A stretch of 64,000 bases of DNA from Myxococcota bacterium (lineage in GTDB: Bacteria > Myxococcota_A > UBA796), in assembly GCA_029251165.1 (NCBI GenBank), contig JAQXDW010000042.1:1-64000 (forward strand). The letters run 5' to 3'. Below the pieces are notes generated by a model. That model had not been told where the DNA came from, ran no database searches, and was given only the letters and a program-made list of their open reading frames with translations. Below, piece after piece: positions 39,180 to 47,725 of the stretch (position 1 is its first letter; every line of letters begins with the position of its first letter). Made by a program: the position numbers and the translations under genes.

Positions 39180-40517
39180 TTATCGCAGCAATGAATCGAT
39201 CTCCTCCGCGAGCACCTCTCCGGCACGCGCGCAGTCTTTTACGCCGATTCCGCCCATGTGGTTGCCAGCGAAGAACAAGCCCCTGTGGCGAGCGGTGGCT
39301 GCGCGCAGGAGGGCGAGACGAGCGGAGTGTCCCGGGGCATACAGCGGAATGCCGAGAGGATTGCGATAGATCTTCACCATGGCCGGCATGGCACGCGTGC
39401 TTCCGAGGTAGCGGTTGAGCATGGTCTGTGTGGCAGACAGCAGGGCTTGATCGTCGAGGGCGGGAACCTCCGGGTGGATCGCACCGCCGAGAATGGACCG
39501 CATCAAGACCTCTCCCGTGCGCCCATGCTGGGGAAAGATGCTGGAGGTAAACAGGGTGCCGAGCACGCCCTCAGAGGGCTCACCGCGCGCCATCAGCACA
39601 CCGAAGCCGTCCGGTGTTCGTGGAAAGGCGTCGGCGGGCCAGGCGGTGATGACCACAGCGACCGGAGAGTACGTGATGCCGCTGAGGGTCTGCGCGACCT
39701 CTCCATCGACACCACGAAGCAGGGCGGCCTGGGCTGGGGCGGGAGCCGCGAGCACCACGGCATCTGCAGGGATCGAGCCGCCGTCGGTGTGTACCGTCCA
39801 CCCCGACCGTCGACGCTCGACCGCGCAGACCGGGGTGTCACACTGAAGGCGCTCGCCGAGGCGCTGGGCGATGGCAGCGGTGAGCTGGCCGGCACCATTC
39901 ATCAGCGAGGTCAGCCGCCCGGGCGGTGCTCCGCCGCGACGCAGCTTCAGCGCGGCGAGGATGAGGCTGCGGTGCTCGCGCTCCAGCGCATGCATTCGCG
40001 GAAAGGCTGCCGACAGGGAGAGCTGCTCGGGGCCTGCGGCGAAGATCCCAGAGACCATCGGCCCGACCATCGCGTTGACCACGCCCATCCCGAGGCGTCG
40101 GCTGACAAACTGCTCGACGGTCTCTTCAGCGCCCTCTGGCGCACGTCCGATGAACGGCTCCAGCAGGATGCGCAGCTTTGCCGCCGGAGAGAGCAAGCGA
40201 GAGCTCAGGAGCGCGGGAGGCGAGAGCGGAGCGGGGTGCAGCTGTCCGCCGGAGAAGATCCATCGGGTCGAGCGGGGATCGGCCTGGATGAGCTGATCCG
40301 TCAGGCCCACACGCTCCACCAGTCGCCCGATCGCCGGCTCGCTGTCCAGCCATCCGTTGGCGGCCCGGTCTAAGGTGCGACCGTCGATGCTCTCGGAGCG
40401 GACGTTTCCGCCAGCGTGCTCGGATGCCTCCAGGACGGTGATGTCGTGTCTGTCTGGAAGGAACGCGGCCACAGAGAGCCCGGCAATGCCGGCTCCGACG
40501 ATGACGATCTTTGCCAT
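39180..40517 (-). CDS. hemY: Protoporphyrinogen/coproporphyrinogen oxidase (HemY/HemG FAD type)
   Basis: IVIVGAGIAGLSVAAFL..EASEHAGGNVRSESIDG; C-terminal FFAGNHMGGIGVKDCARAGEVLAEEI. Confidence 0.9.
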   Translation of the reverse strand: MAKIVIVGAGIAGLSVAAFLPDRHDITVLEASEHAGGNVRSESIDGRTLDRAANGWLDSEPAIGRLVERVGLTDQLIQADPRSTRWIFSGGQLHPAPLSPPALLSSRLLSPAAKLRILLEPFIGRAPEGAEETVEQFVSRRLGMGVVNAMVGPMVSGIFAAGPEQLSLSAAFPRMHALEREHRSLILAALKLRRGGAPPGRLTSLMNGAGQLTAAIAQRLGERLQCDTPVCAVERRRSGWTVHTDGGSIPADAVVLAAPAPAQAALLRGVDGEVAQTLSGITYSPVAVVITAWPADAFPRTPDGFGVLMARGEPSEGVLGTLFTSSIFPQHGRTGEVLMRSILGGAIHPEVPALDDQALLSATQTMLNRYLGSTRAMPAMVKIYRNPLGIPLYAPGHSARLALLRAATARHRGLFFAGNHMGGIGVKDCARAGEVLAEEIDSLLR

Positions 40518-41477
40518 CTACGTCGCATCCTTTCGCCAGCCGGCCGCGGCCTCGGCTTCGCGGACCAGATCGCAGAGTGCACGGGTGAAGGTCGGTCGCG
40601 CGCTGACGGTCTCTGCCCGGACGAACACCACCTCAGCCTCGGCGGCAATCGTTCCCAGCTTCTGATCCAGTGAGACCTGGGTCTGTGCGGACTCCAGGGC
40701 CTCCCCGAGGGGCACCACCACCGCGGCGCTGCCCGAGCTCAGCCCGGCGAGCTGCACGGCGGTGGACGGGACATCCTTCGGGACGGCGGTGAGCGTGGCG
40801 GTGAAGCCAAGCTGGTGCGGGCGGGCGAGGCCGACCGCTGCGACGACTGCTGCAACGGTCTGCTCAAGCTCGCTGCGGGTGTCTGTGAGGATCGCGCTGG
40901 GACCAGTGGGCAGGACCGCCGAGAACAAGACCTGGTAGCGGGTCTGGTGAGCGGGGTGTTGTCTGGCGAGGTCGGCGAGCGCAGCACGGACGGTCTCGGC
41001 GAGGGCATCGACGTAGCCCGCGTGGCTGGGGTAGCTGGTGATGGTGGCGATATCTGCGCCCCGGGCCTGAAGTGCAACGGTGGCGGCGGACATTGCAGAG
41101 TACAGCGCGGGTCCCCGGTGGGGCAGCAGGGGCAGGAGGACCACCCGCTCACCGCGACCGATCCCAGCGGCAACCTCGGAGGCATCTGGAGACCGGTAGC
41201 GGAAGACGGCGCGGCAGGAGTACTTGCCGCCGAGGCTGCGCTGGAGGAGGACGGACTGCTCCTGGAGGGCGTCGTCTGCTGGCGAGGGACCGGGGAGCAT
41301 TCTCCAGGTCGGGGTAAGCTTCCGCAGATGCAGCCAGGTGTAGAACCAGACCGCCAGCGAGGACAGCCAGCCCGGCACACGCAGGACGTGGGGGTCAGTC
41401 AGCCGGCGCGCGAGGAAGTCGGGAAGTTCGCTCTCCTCACGCGGTTCACCGGCGCTCAGCAGCCATATGTGGGTCAT
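40518..41477 (-). CDS. Divergent ferrochelatase-like protein
   Basis: LLSAGEPREESELPDFLARRLTDPHVLRVP resembles ferrochelatase N-terminus; SVLLQRSLGGKYSCRAVFRYRSPDASEV; position between hemE and hemY. The SxHxxP motif is not conserved. Confidence 0.75.
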   Translation of the reverse strand: MTHIWLLSAGEPREESELPDFLARRLTDPHVLRVPGWLSSLAVWFYTWLHLRKLTPTWRMLPGPSPADDALQEQSVLLQRSLGGKYSCRAVFRYRSPDASEVAAGIGRGERVVLLPLLPHRGPALYSAMSAATVALQARGADIATITSYPSHAGYVDALAETVRAALADLARQHPAHQTRYQVLFSAVLPTGPSAILTDTRSELEQTVAAVVAAVGLARPHQLGFTATLTAVPKDVPSTAVQLAGLSSGSAAVVVPLGEALESAQTQVSLDQKLGTIAAEAEVVFVRAETVSARPTFTRALCDLVREAEAAAGWRKDAT

Positions 41478-41484
41478 GGGGCCC

Positions 41485-42498
41485 CTACCAGGACCACCCC
41501 TTTACCGCATCGACACTCGCCTGCACACCCTCAACCGGTGTGGACGGGATGCAGCCGTGTCCGAGGTTGAAGATGTGTCCCTTCTGACCAGCGGCCGCGA
41601 TCACCCGGCGGGTCATCGCGGCGACCTCCTCGGGCGGGGCATGCAGGGCGATCGGATCGAGGTTGCCCTGGACGGGAATGTCACCGAGGTGTGCGCGCGC
41701 GCGGGCCATGTCGGTGCGCCAGTCCAGGCCAATGGCGGAGGCTCCGGTCTCTGCAAGCCAGGGGAGGAACGGGCTGGAGTCCTTGGTGAAGTAGAGGGTC
41801 GGTCCCTTCACACCACGAAACGCCCGCTGGGCTGCCGGCAGCGCGAAGCGTCGGAAGTCCTCGCTGGAGAGCGCCCCGGCCCAGGTGTCGAACATCTGCA
41901 CCGCAGCCGCCCCGGCCTCGACCTGGGCTTGGAGGTGCGCCGCGACCACGTCTGCCAGCTTGTTGAGCAGATCGGTGAATCCCTCGGGGTCCTGCCACAT
42001 CATCGTCTTGACGATCTCCCAGTTCTTGGAGCCTCCCCCCTGAACGAGGTAGCAGGCCAGGGTGAACGGCGCGCCGGCGAAGCCGAGGATCGGTACCCCT
42101 GCGGCGGCGTCCGTCATGGTGATGGCGGCGAGGGGCGAGGGCAGGTCGACCACTGGATCGATCCCCTTGAGCGCGGCGATGCCGCCACGATCTCGAACCG
42201 GGTTGTGGATTCGAGGTCCCTCACCAGGATTGAAGGTGAGGTCTGCGCCCATCGCTTCGAGCGGCAAGAGGATGTCAGAGAAGATAATGCCGGCGTCGAA
42301 GCCGAACCGCCGCAGCGGCTGGAGGGTGACCTCACAGGCGAGCTCTGGGGAGTGGCACAGCTCAAGGAAGCTCACCCTGGAGCGGACCTCGCGATACTCA
42401 GGAAGGTATCGCCCGGCCTGACGCATAAACCAGACGGGGGGGCGCTCGGTGGCTTCACCGCGGAGTGCTCGTACAAGGAGGGAGGAGTCGTGCTTCAT
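41485..42498 (-). CDS. hemE: Uroporphyrinogen decarboxylase
   Basis: PPVWFMRQAGRYLPEYR, GFAGAPFTLACYLVQGGGSKN, start MKHDSSLL. Confidence 0.95.
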   Translation of the reverse strand: MKHDSSLLVRALRGEATERPPVWFMRQAGRYLPEYREVRSRVSFLELCHSPELACEVTLQPLRRFGFDAGIIFSDILLPLEAMGADLTFNPGEGPRIHNPVRDRGGIAALKGIDPVVDLPSPLAAITMTDAAAGVPILGFAGAPFTLACYLVQGGGSKNWEIVKTMMWQDPEGFTDLLNKLADVVAAHLQAQVEAGAAAVQMFDTWAGALSSEDFRRFALPAAQRAFRGVKGPTLYFTKDSSPFLPWLAETGASAIGLDWRTDMARARAHLGDIPVQGNLDPIALHAPPEEVAAMTRRVIAAAGQKGHIFNLGHGCIPSTPVEGVQASVDAVKGWSW

Positions 42499-42524
42499 GC
42501 CGGCTGCATAACGTGGAGATCCCG

Positions 42525-43484
42525 ATGAAGTGGTCTGGACTGCTGTGTGCGCTGCCCGCTGCACTGTCGCTTGTTGCTGTCGGTCTCGCAGTGCTGCTCC
42601 CAGAGCAGACCGTGTGGGGCTACGCCCTGGCTGCCTTGCTGCTGTCGGCGCCGGTCTGGTTGATGGCAGCGTGGCCGCCCTGGTCGCTGCTGGTCGCCTG
42701 GCGGACCGGTGAGCGTCTCGTCCCTGGAGTGTGTGCGGTGCTGGGGCTGCTTCTGATGGGCCAGCCGCTTCCCGCTCCGGAGCCTGGAGAAGGGTTCCTC
42801 GTCGTCTCCGCCAACGTCAACGCATTCACCGGTGCGCCGGCTGCGGTAGAGGATGCGCTGGCGCAGCTGGGGGCTGACGTGGTGCTCACCTATGAGCGAC
42901 GGGGAGCGGAGATCGCTGGCATGGTTCGGGTGGCCGATGACTTCGACGCGCAGCTCGCCCGAGCCAGCCACCACGCTGCGGCGTTCTGCCGGCTCGACAC
43001 CGACTGTGCGGGTACAGTCAGCGCGCAGCTCGGCTCTCCGACCATGGCGATGCCGATCGTACACGTCCGCCTCGGCGGGCAGCTGTGTGTGATCGGGGTT
43101 CACGCTCCGCCGCCCTATCCCCGGGATGCAACCGGGATGACCCCCTACATTGCGCACCTCGCCGCGATGATCCACGCGGGACGCATGCGTGGTGATCACG
43201 GTCCCTGTCGCGACGGAGATGCTGCGGTCTTGATGGGCGATATGAACGCGGTGCCTGGATCCTCTCCGATCCGAGCCATGCCGCTGCTGGGGCTGACCGA
43301 CGCGCTGGCGGGTACTGGTGTGTTTGGAGCGAGCTGGCCTGGCGGCGGAGACTGGCCTGATCTTCCAGTCCTGCGTCTGGATCACGCCTTCGTCGGAGCG
43401 GCGACGGTCACCGGGCTCCATCAGGTTGCCCTCCCCGGAAGCGACCATCGGGCGCTCGTCGGCTGGTTCTCGCCGACCGATTAG
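42525..43484 (+). CDS. Membrane-anchored endonuclease/exonuclease/phosphatase-family protein
   Basis: N-terminal TMs, VVSANVNAFTGAP, GDMNAVPGSSPI, LDHAFVG, GSDHRALVG. Confidence 0.82.
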   Translation: MKWSGLLCALPAALSLVAVGLAVLLPEQTVWGYALAALLLSAPVWLMAAWPPWSLLVAWRTGERLVPGVCAVLGLLLMGQPLPAPEPGEGFLVVSANVNAFTGAPAAVEDALAQLGADVVLTYERRGAEIAGMVRVADDFDAQLARASHHAAAFCRLDTDCAGTVSAQLGSPTMAMPIVHVRLGGQLCVIGVHAPPPYPRDATGMTPYIAHLAAMIHAGRMRGDHGPCRDGDAAVLMGDMNAVPGSSPIRAMPLLGLTDALAGTGVFGASWPGGGDWPDLPVLRLDHAFVGAATVTGLHQVALPGSDHRALVGWFSPTD

Positions 43485-43597
43485 GTCTGGCGGCGGCGCT
43501 CCCCGAGGTCTTCTGCCGAGAAGCTGCGCGGAGTCCGCACGCCAAGGCACACCTCGCAGCGGGTCCGCCTCGCGGTCTCCCGACGGCAGGCGCACAC
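43481..43597 (-). CDS. Putative 38-aa CxC-X9-CxxC zinc-finger microprotein
   Basis: Frame from GTG: (M)CACRRETARRTRCEVCLGVRTPRSFSAEDLGERRRQT stop; convergent with the preceding gene; not in ORF track. Confidence 0.35.
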   Translation of the reverse strand: MCACRRETARRTRCEVCLGVRTPRSFSAEDLGERRRQT

Positions 43598-43651
43598 CTC
43601 ATCAGCTCGTCCGCCGTCACCTCAGGGCTCCTCAGCGGGGTGCCCTGTGGA

Positions 43652-44230
43652 TCAGCGGCCCGCCATCCGGTCGAGCAGCGCGATGAGGATCTCCGCTTGG
43701 TAGCGGGCGTCGTAGTCTGCACGGTGCTTGAGGGTGAGATCTTCCTGTGGCAGGGGGAGGGAAGCCTGGATGACCTCCTTGCTGCTGTCCAGCCAGTGGA
43801 CGCCGAGCACACCCATCGCGAGCGCCTTGGTGCAGAGCGCTTTGTAGCCAAACGGGTTCTTCATCTCCTCGGCTGCGTAGGTCCAGGCGATGTAGGACCA
43901 GTCAAACGGAGCATTGTGACCGACGAAGGACGCCTCCGTGCCTGGGCGGAGCTGCTCGGTGACCCATGCGGCGAGCGTCTTCATTGCCTCACGACGAGGC
44001 AGGCCCTCTGCGGCGAGTCTGTCCTGGTCGAGTCCGTGAATCGCTGCTGCGCGCGCATCAAACCGCGGAGCCTGAGGCTTGATCTCCATGTAGAAGCTCT
44101 CGCCGATCTCCAGCCGCCCCGCTTCGGAGGGGGCCACCACCACTGCACCCAGCGAGACCATGTCGTACAGGCCAGGGACCGGGCCGTTGGCCTCAATGTC
44201 CACACAGAAGTATGTCGATCGCTGCTCCAT
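43652..44230 (-). CDS. 3'-5' exonuclease, DnaQ-like DEDD family
   Basis: FCVDIEANGPVPGLYDMVSLGAVVV, FVGHNAPFDWSYI, LKHRADYDARYQAEILI. Confidence 0.82.
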   Translation of the reverse strand: MEQRSTYFCVDIEANGPVPGLYDMVSLGAVVVAPSEAGRLEIGESFYMEIKPQAPRFDARAAAIHGLDQDRLAAEGLPRREAMKTLAAWVTEQLRPGTEASFVGHNAPFDWSYIAWTYAAEEMKNPFGYKALCTKALAMGVLGVHWLDSSKEVIQASLPLPQEDLTLKHRADYDARYQAEILIALLDRMAGR

Positions 44231-44294
44231 CTGATGCCTCCAGGCCGGGCCTTATATTCCGGTTCATTAAACGCGGGGTGGGATATCGTGAGGT

Positions 44295-45404
44295 ATGCAT
44301 CGGGGCTTCTTCAGCATCCTGACGATCTGTGCGCTGTTTCCGGCAGGCATCGCGCTGGCGCTGGTGATGGGAGCAGGAGCTATTCGGCAGGGGCCCCCGC
44401 TGCTTGTGGCCCTCTCTGCGGGCGCGGTGGTGGTTCTGCCAGGCCTGTCTCTCTCTGCTGTGGTGCGGTTTCGTGCCCTGGCTGCCGCTGTGGGCGTTCT
44501 GCTCTGGTCGAGCCTGGTGACCGCAGGGTTCTCGCTGTACTTTCCTGGCGAGCGTGCAGATGCCCTGGCCGCTGGGCTCTCGGTCTTCACAACCCCCATC
44601 GGGGTGGCGATCCCCCCCGATGCCATCCTCGCAATCGAGTCTCAGCTCCCTCACCTCGGCGCGGCCACGCCCCGCCCGCCGGTTGCGCGTATCCTGGAGG
44701 AAGTCGAGATTCCGCTGGGGCCGGACGGACCTGCTGACGGGGTGGTCTTGCCGTTTGAGGGCGAGGGGCGGTCGATGTCGCTGCCGCTTCAGGTCGAGGG
44801 ACCGGCCGGAACGCAGGAGCTGTGGATGCTCTTCGACACCGGCGCGACCCTCACGACTCTCAACCAGAGCGCCCTCGACGCCCTCGGCGTTGTCGTTCCT
44901 GCAGATGCACCGGAGGTCACCTTGCGGACGGCCTCAGGCGAGCGAACCGCGAAGGTTGCCCTCATCGAGCGCATGTGGCTGGGCGGTCTGGAGGTCAGCG
45001 GCATCACCGTGGCGCTGTGTGAGGAGTGCGCCGGCAGCCGAACCACTGGACTGCTTGGGCTGAACATCTCTGGGCGCTTCCGGGTCACTGTTGATGGGCA
45101 CCGCCGGGAGCTGATCCTTCAGCCGAGAGAGAGCATCGATCATGCCGTCGATCTCTCACCGTGGCTGTCCATCCGCGCCACCGCAGTGCACTGGAGCGAC
45201 GGGCGAATCGAGGTTGAGGTGGGTGCAGACAGCGTCGCGGATCGGCTGGTGGAGTCTGTGGAGGTTGAGATCCACTGCGATGAGACCTTCACCGCTGTCC
45301 TCGAAGAGATCCCGCCCAACGGCAGCCGGGAGGCCACGGTCTCCCTCCCGCTGGGAACGGACTGCACTGACTACACCGTAGAGATGCGCACCGGACGCTG
45401 GTAG
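44295..45404 (+). CDS. Membrane-anchored retropepsin-like aspartic protease
   Basis: N-terminal TMs; LWMLFDTGATLTTLNQSALDALGV; RTTGLLGLNISGRFRVTVD. Confidence 0.75.
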   Translation: MHRGFFSILTICALFPAGIALALVMGAGAIRQGPPLLVALSAGAVVVLPGLSLSAVVRFRALAAAVGVLLWSSLVTAGFSLYFPGERADALAAGLSVFTTPIGVAIPPDAILAIESQLPHLGAATPRPPVARILEEVEIPLGPDGPADGVVLPFEGEGRSMSLPLQVEGPAGTQELWMLFDTGATLTTLNQSALDALGVVVPADAPEVTLRTASGERTAKVALIERMWLGGLEVSGITVALCEECAGSRTTGLLGLNISGRFRVTVDGHRRELILQPRESIDHAVDLSPWLSIRATAVHWSDGRIEVEVGADSVADRLVESVEVEIHCDETFTAVLEEIPPNGSREATVSLPLGTDCTDYTVEMRTGRW

Positions 45405-45408
45405 TCCG

Positions 45409-45981
45409 CTACTTCTTCGGTGGAGTCCAGGTTGCGGGGTCCTCGCCTTCGATGAGACCGCTCTCTGGTGTCCAGCCCTTGGCCGGGCTCCAGTTGATGT
45501 TCAGGGCTTCGACCGCTGCCCAAAGCATCAGGTAGACCATCGCGGAGGTGTCTGGCTCGAGATCGACCTCCTGCTCCTGCTTCTCATCGCGCTCAAACAG
45601 AGCCCAGATGATCTCGTCGAGGAGATGGGGCTGAGCGCGCCACGCCACTGCTCGCGCGCGGTCGGCGAAGCCATCGTCAGCGGGCATCAGGCCATCTGCG
45701 GCGGCCATGATGCGAGCGGTCGCAGCGTCGATGTCGCGGCCAGGAACCTTACGGAGGCGTCCGCCAGCCTGATCGAAGATCCGAATGGAGACGGACAGCA
45801 TATACATCGACACCTGGCCAGCCATCGCTCCCATTGGCGCAAAGTTCTGCTCGAAGAACCGGGAGAGCCTGCGCTGCTGCTTGATCAGGCGCGTTGCGGT
45901 TGACTGGAAGGCCTCGCCTTCGCTGCTGCATGCTTCAGCGAGGCGGTGGACCTGGGGACGGAGGATGGTGGGGTTTGACAT
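45409..45981 (-). CDS. Uncharacterised 190-aa protein
   Basis: Intact ORF directly downstream of the aarF-like gene. Confidence 0.6.
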   Translation of the reverse strand: MSNPTILRPQVHRLAEACSSEGEAFQSTATRLIKQQRRLSRFFEQNFAPMGAMAGQVSMYMLSVSIRIFDQAGGRLRKVPGRDIDAATARIMAAADGLMPADDGFADRARAVAWRAQPHLLDEIIWALFERDEKQEQEVDLEPDTSAMVYLMLWAAVEALNINWSPAKGWTPESGLIEGEDPATWTPPKK

Positions 45982-45994
45982 GGCCCCAGCACTA

Positions 45995-47347
45995 TCACGC
46001 CACCGGGCTGAAGTCCTCTACCCGGCCTTCGGAGACCGCGATGGCGTGATTGGTGTATCGGTGGAACATCGCACCGTAGTTCATCTCATGGCCGAGCAGG
46101 CGCAGCATGTTGTAGATGCCACCCAGCGCCCGGTGAAGAAAGACGATCTCTCGGGGAGAGCGGAGGTTGGGATACCGCAGCACGCCTGGGACCTGCCGGC
46201 GGACGTCTAACATGATGTTGTCTTCGGCGGTTCCGCAGCGGTAGTTGTCGAGGGTCAGGGGATAGCAGACGGTCTGGGACAGCCTCCAGAGCACCTCCTC
46301 AGATGCTGGAGTGCCAGGGCCGAGGATGTCGAGATCGCGAGCGATGGGGAAGAAGTCGTCCTTGCGGGCTTCTACGATTGCGCTGGCCATCCGGGCATAC
46401 TGGCCGGTCCAGTACGGGTCGAACCGCTTGACGCAGCCGAAGTCGAGGATTCCCACGCCGCCATCTGCGCGGAACAGGTAGTTTCCAGCGTGGGGATCGG
46501 CATGCAGGGCGCGCTGCCGGTAGAACATGTCGTGAAAGCTCTGGGCGAGCAGGTTCCCGGCCCGGGACTTTGCCTCGGGGGTGGCGATCTTCAGGAACTC
46601 GCTCATCGGACGACCCGTGAGGCGATCCATGGTCAGCACCCGACCGGTACACCACTTCGGGTGGGTCTTTGGGATCGAGATGCCCTCGATGCCGGCCATC
46701 GAGCGGTGAAATTCCTCAAGGTTGGCAGCCTCCTGGTAGTAGTCCAGCTCCTCCGCCAGCCGGTCACGCATCTCTTCGAAGACGGCATCGATCTCGGCGC
46801 GGTCCCGCTTGAGCATCCGGCTGGTGATCAGCAGGGACTTCAGCGCGCTGAGGTCTGAGCCGACGCTGTCCTCGATGCCCTCATGGAGCACCTTGACGAC
46901 CACTGGGGTGCCATCTGGCAGACGGGCAGCGTGGGCCTGGGCCAGCGAGGCAGTCCCAAGCGGCTCCTCGTCAAATGCCAGGAAGTTCTCGGAGAGCGAT
47001 CCTTCGAGCTCGGCTTCTACCGCTGCCTGGATGAGCGCAAACGGAATGGGCTCGGCCTTGTCATTGAGCTGGCTGAGGATCGAGGCCATCTCGGGGGGCA
47101 GATCCATGCCCTCGACGACCTGGGCGAGAGACTGGCCGACCTTCATCGCTGCGCCCTTGAGGTTACCCATCGTGGCGACGACGCGCTCGGCATTCTCCAG
47201 GTGGGTCTTGCGCAGTGACGCGGCGCGACCTTCTTCGTCCTGGAAGGCCCCCCTGATGCGCTGCCCGAGATAGCTGCCCGAGACGCGAGAAGTGAGCCCG
47301 CCGAGTCGGGCCAGTCGGCTCATCTTGGAGCGGGGAGGCTTTGCCAT
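45995..47347 (-). CDS. AarF/ABC1/UbiB-family kinase-like protein
   Basis: GAAMKVGQSLAQVVEGMDLPPEM, ALHADPHAGNYLFRADGGVGILDFGCVKRF; start MAKPPRSK. Confidence 0.9.
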   Translation of the reverse strand: MAKPPRSKMSRLARLGGLTSRVSGSYLGQRIRGAFQDEEGRAASLRKTHLENAERVVATMGNLKGAAMKVGQSLAQVVEGMDLPPEMASILSQLNDKAEPIPFALIQAAVEAELEGSLSENFLAFDEEPLGTASLAQAHAARLPDGTPVVVKVLHEGIEDSVGSDLSALKSLLITSRMLKRDRAEIDAVFEEMRDRLAEELDYYQEAANLEEFHRSMAGIEGISIPKTHPKWCTGRVLTMDRLTGRPMSEFLKIATPEAKSRAGNLLAQSFHDMFYRQRALHADPHAGNYLFRADGGVGILDFGCVKRFDPYWTGQYARMASAIVEARKDDFFPIARDLDILGPGTPASEEVLWRLSQTVCYPLTLDNYRCGTAEDNIMLDVRRQVPGVLRYPNLRSPREIVFLHRALGGIYNMLRLLGHEMNYGAMFHRYTNHAIAVSEGRVEDFSPVA

Positions 47348-47372
47348 TGTCGTGACGTAACCGGTTGGGTGC

Positions 47373-47570
47373 TTAGCGCCGTCTGCGCTGCTCCAGCAGA
47401 CAGCCTGCGCAGATGAACCGCAGCGGACCTGCGGAGTCACCCCGACCGGATGTCGGCCAGGGCGGCTGGAGAAACCATGCCTTGATCCCCTCAAAAAGGC
47501 GAATTCTTCTACAATGAATGCAGCGTATTGTCGGGCGATAGATCCTGGAGCGGTTCACGGGTACACGCAT
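47373..47570 (-). CDS. Putative 65-aa C2C2 zinc-ribbon protein
   Basis: MRVPVNRSRIYRPTIRCIHCRRIRLFEGIKAWFLQPPWPTSGRGDSAGPLRFICAGCLLEQRRRR; two CxxC pairs; no obvious adjacent SD. Confidence 0.42.
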   Translation of the reverse strand: MRVPVNRSRIYRPTIRCIHCRRIRLFEGIKAWFLQPPWPTSGRGDSAGPLRFICAGCLLEQRRRR

Positions 47571-47725
47571 AACAGCAGGGCGGGGCCGGCTGAAACCTCC
47601 AGATTCTTGATTTGCTTCCGGATTTTCGTCACCGCTCAGGTTATCTGTGGCCCGGGAGGGTGTCCGTCCCCCCAAGACTTCATTCCATCGGACAATCCAA
47701 TACTCCTGACAATGAGAGGTATCCG

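Noticed and set aside
39258-40373. 371-aa plus-strand ORF
   Set aside because: Antisense to hemY
41467-42528. 353-aa plus-strand ORF
   Set aside because: Antisense to hemE
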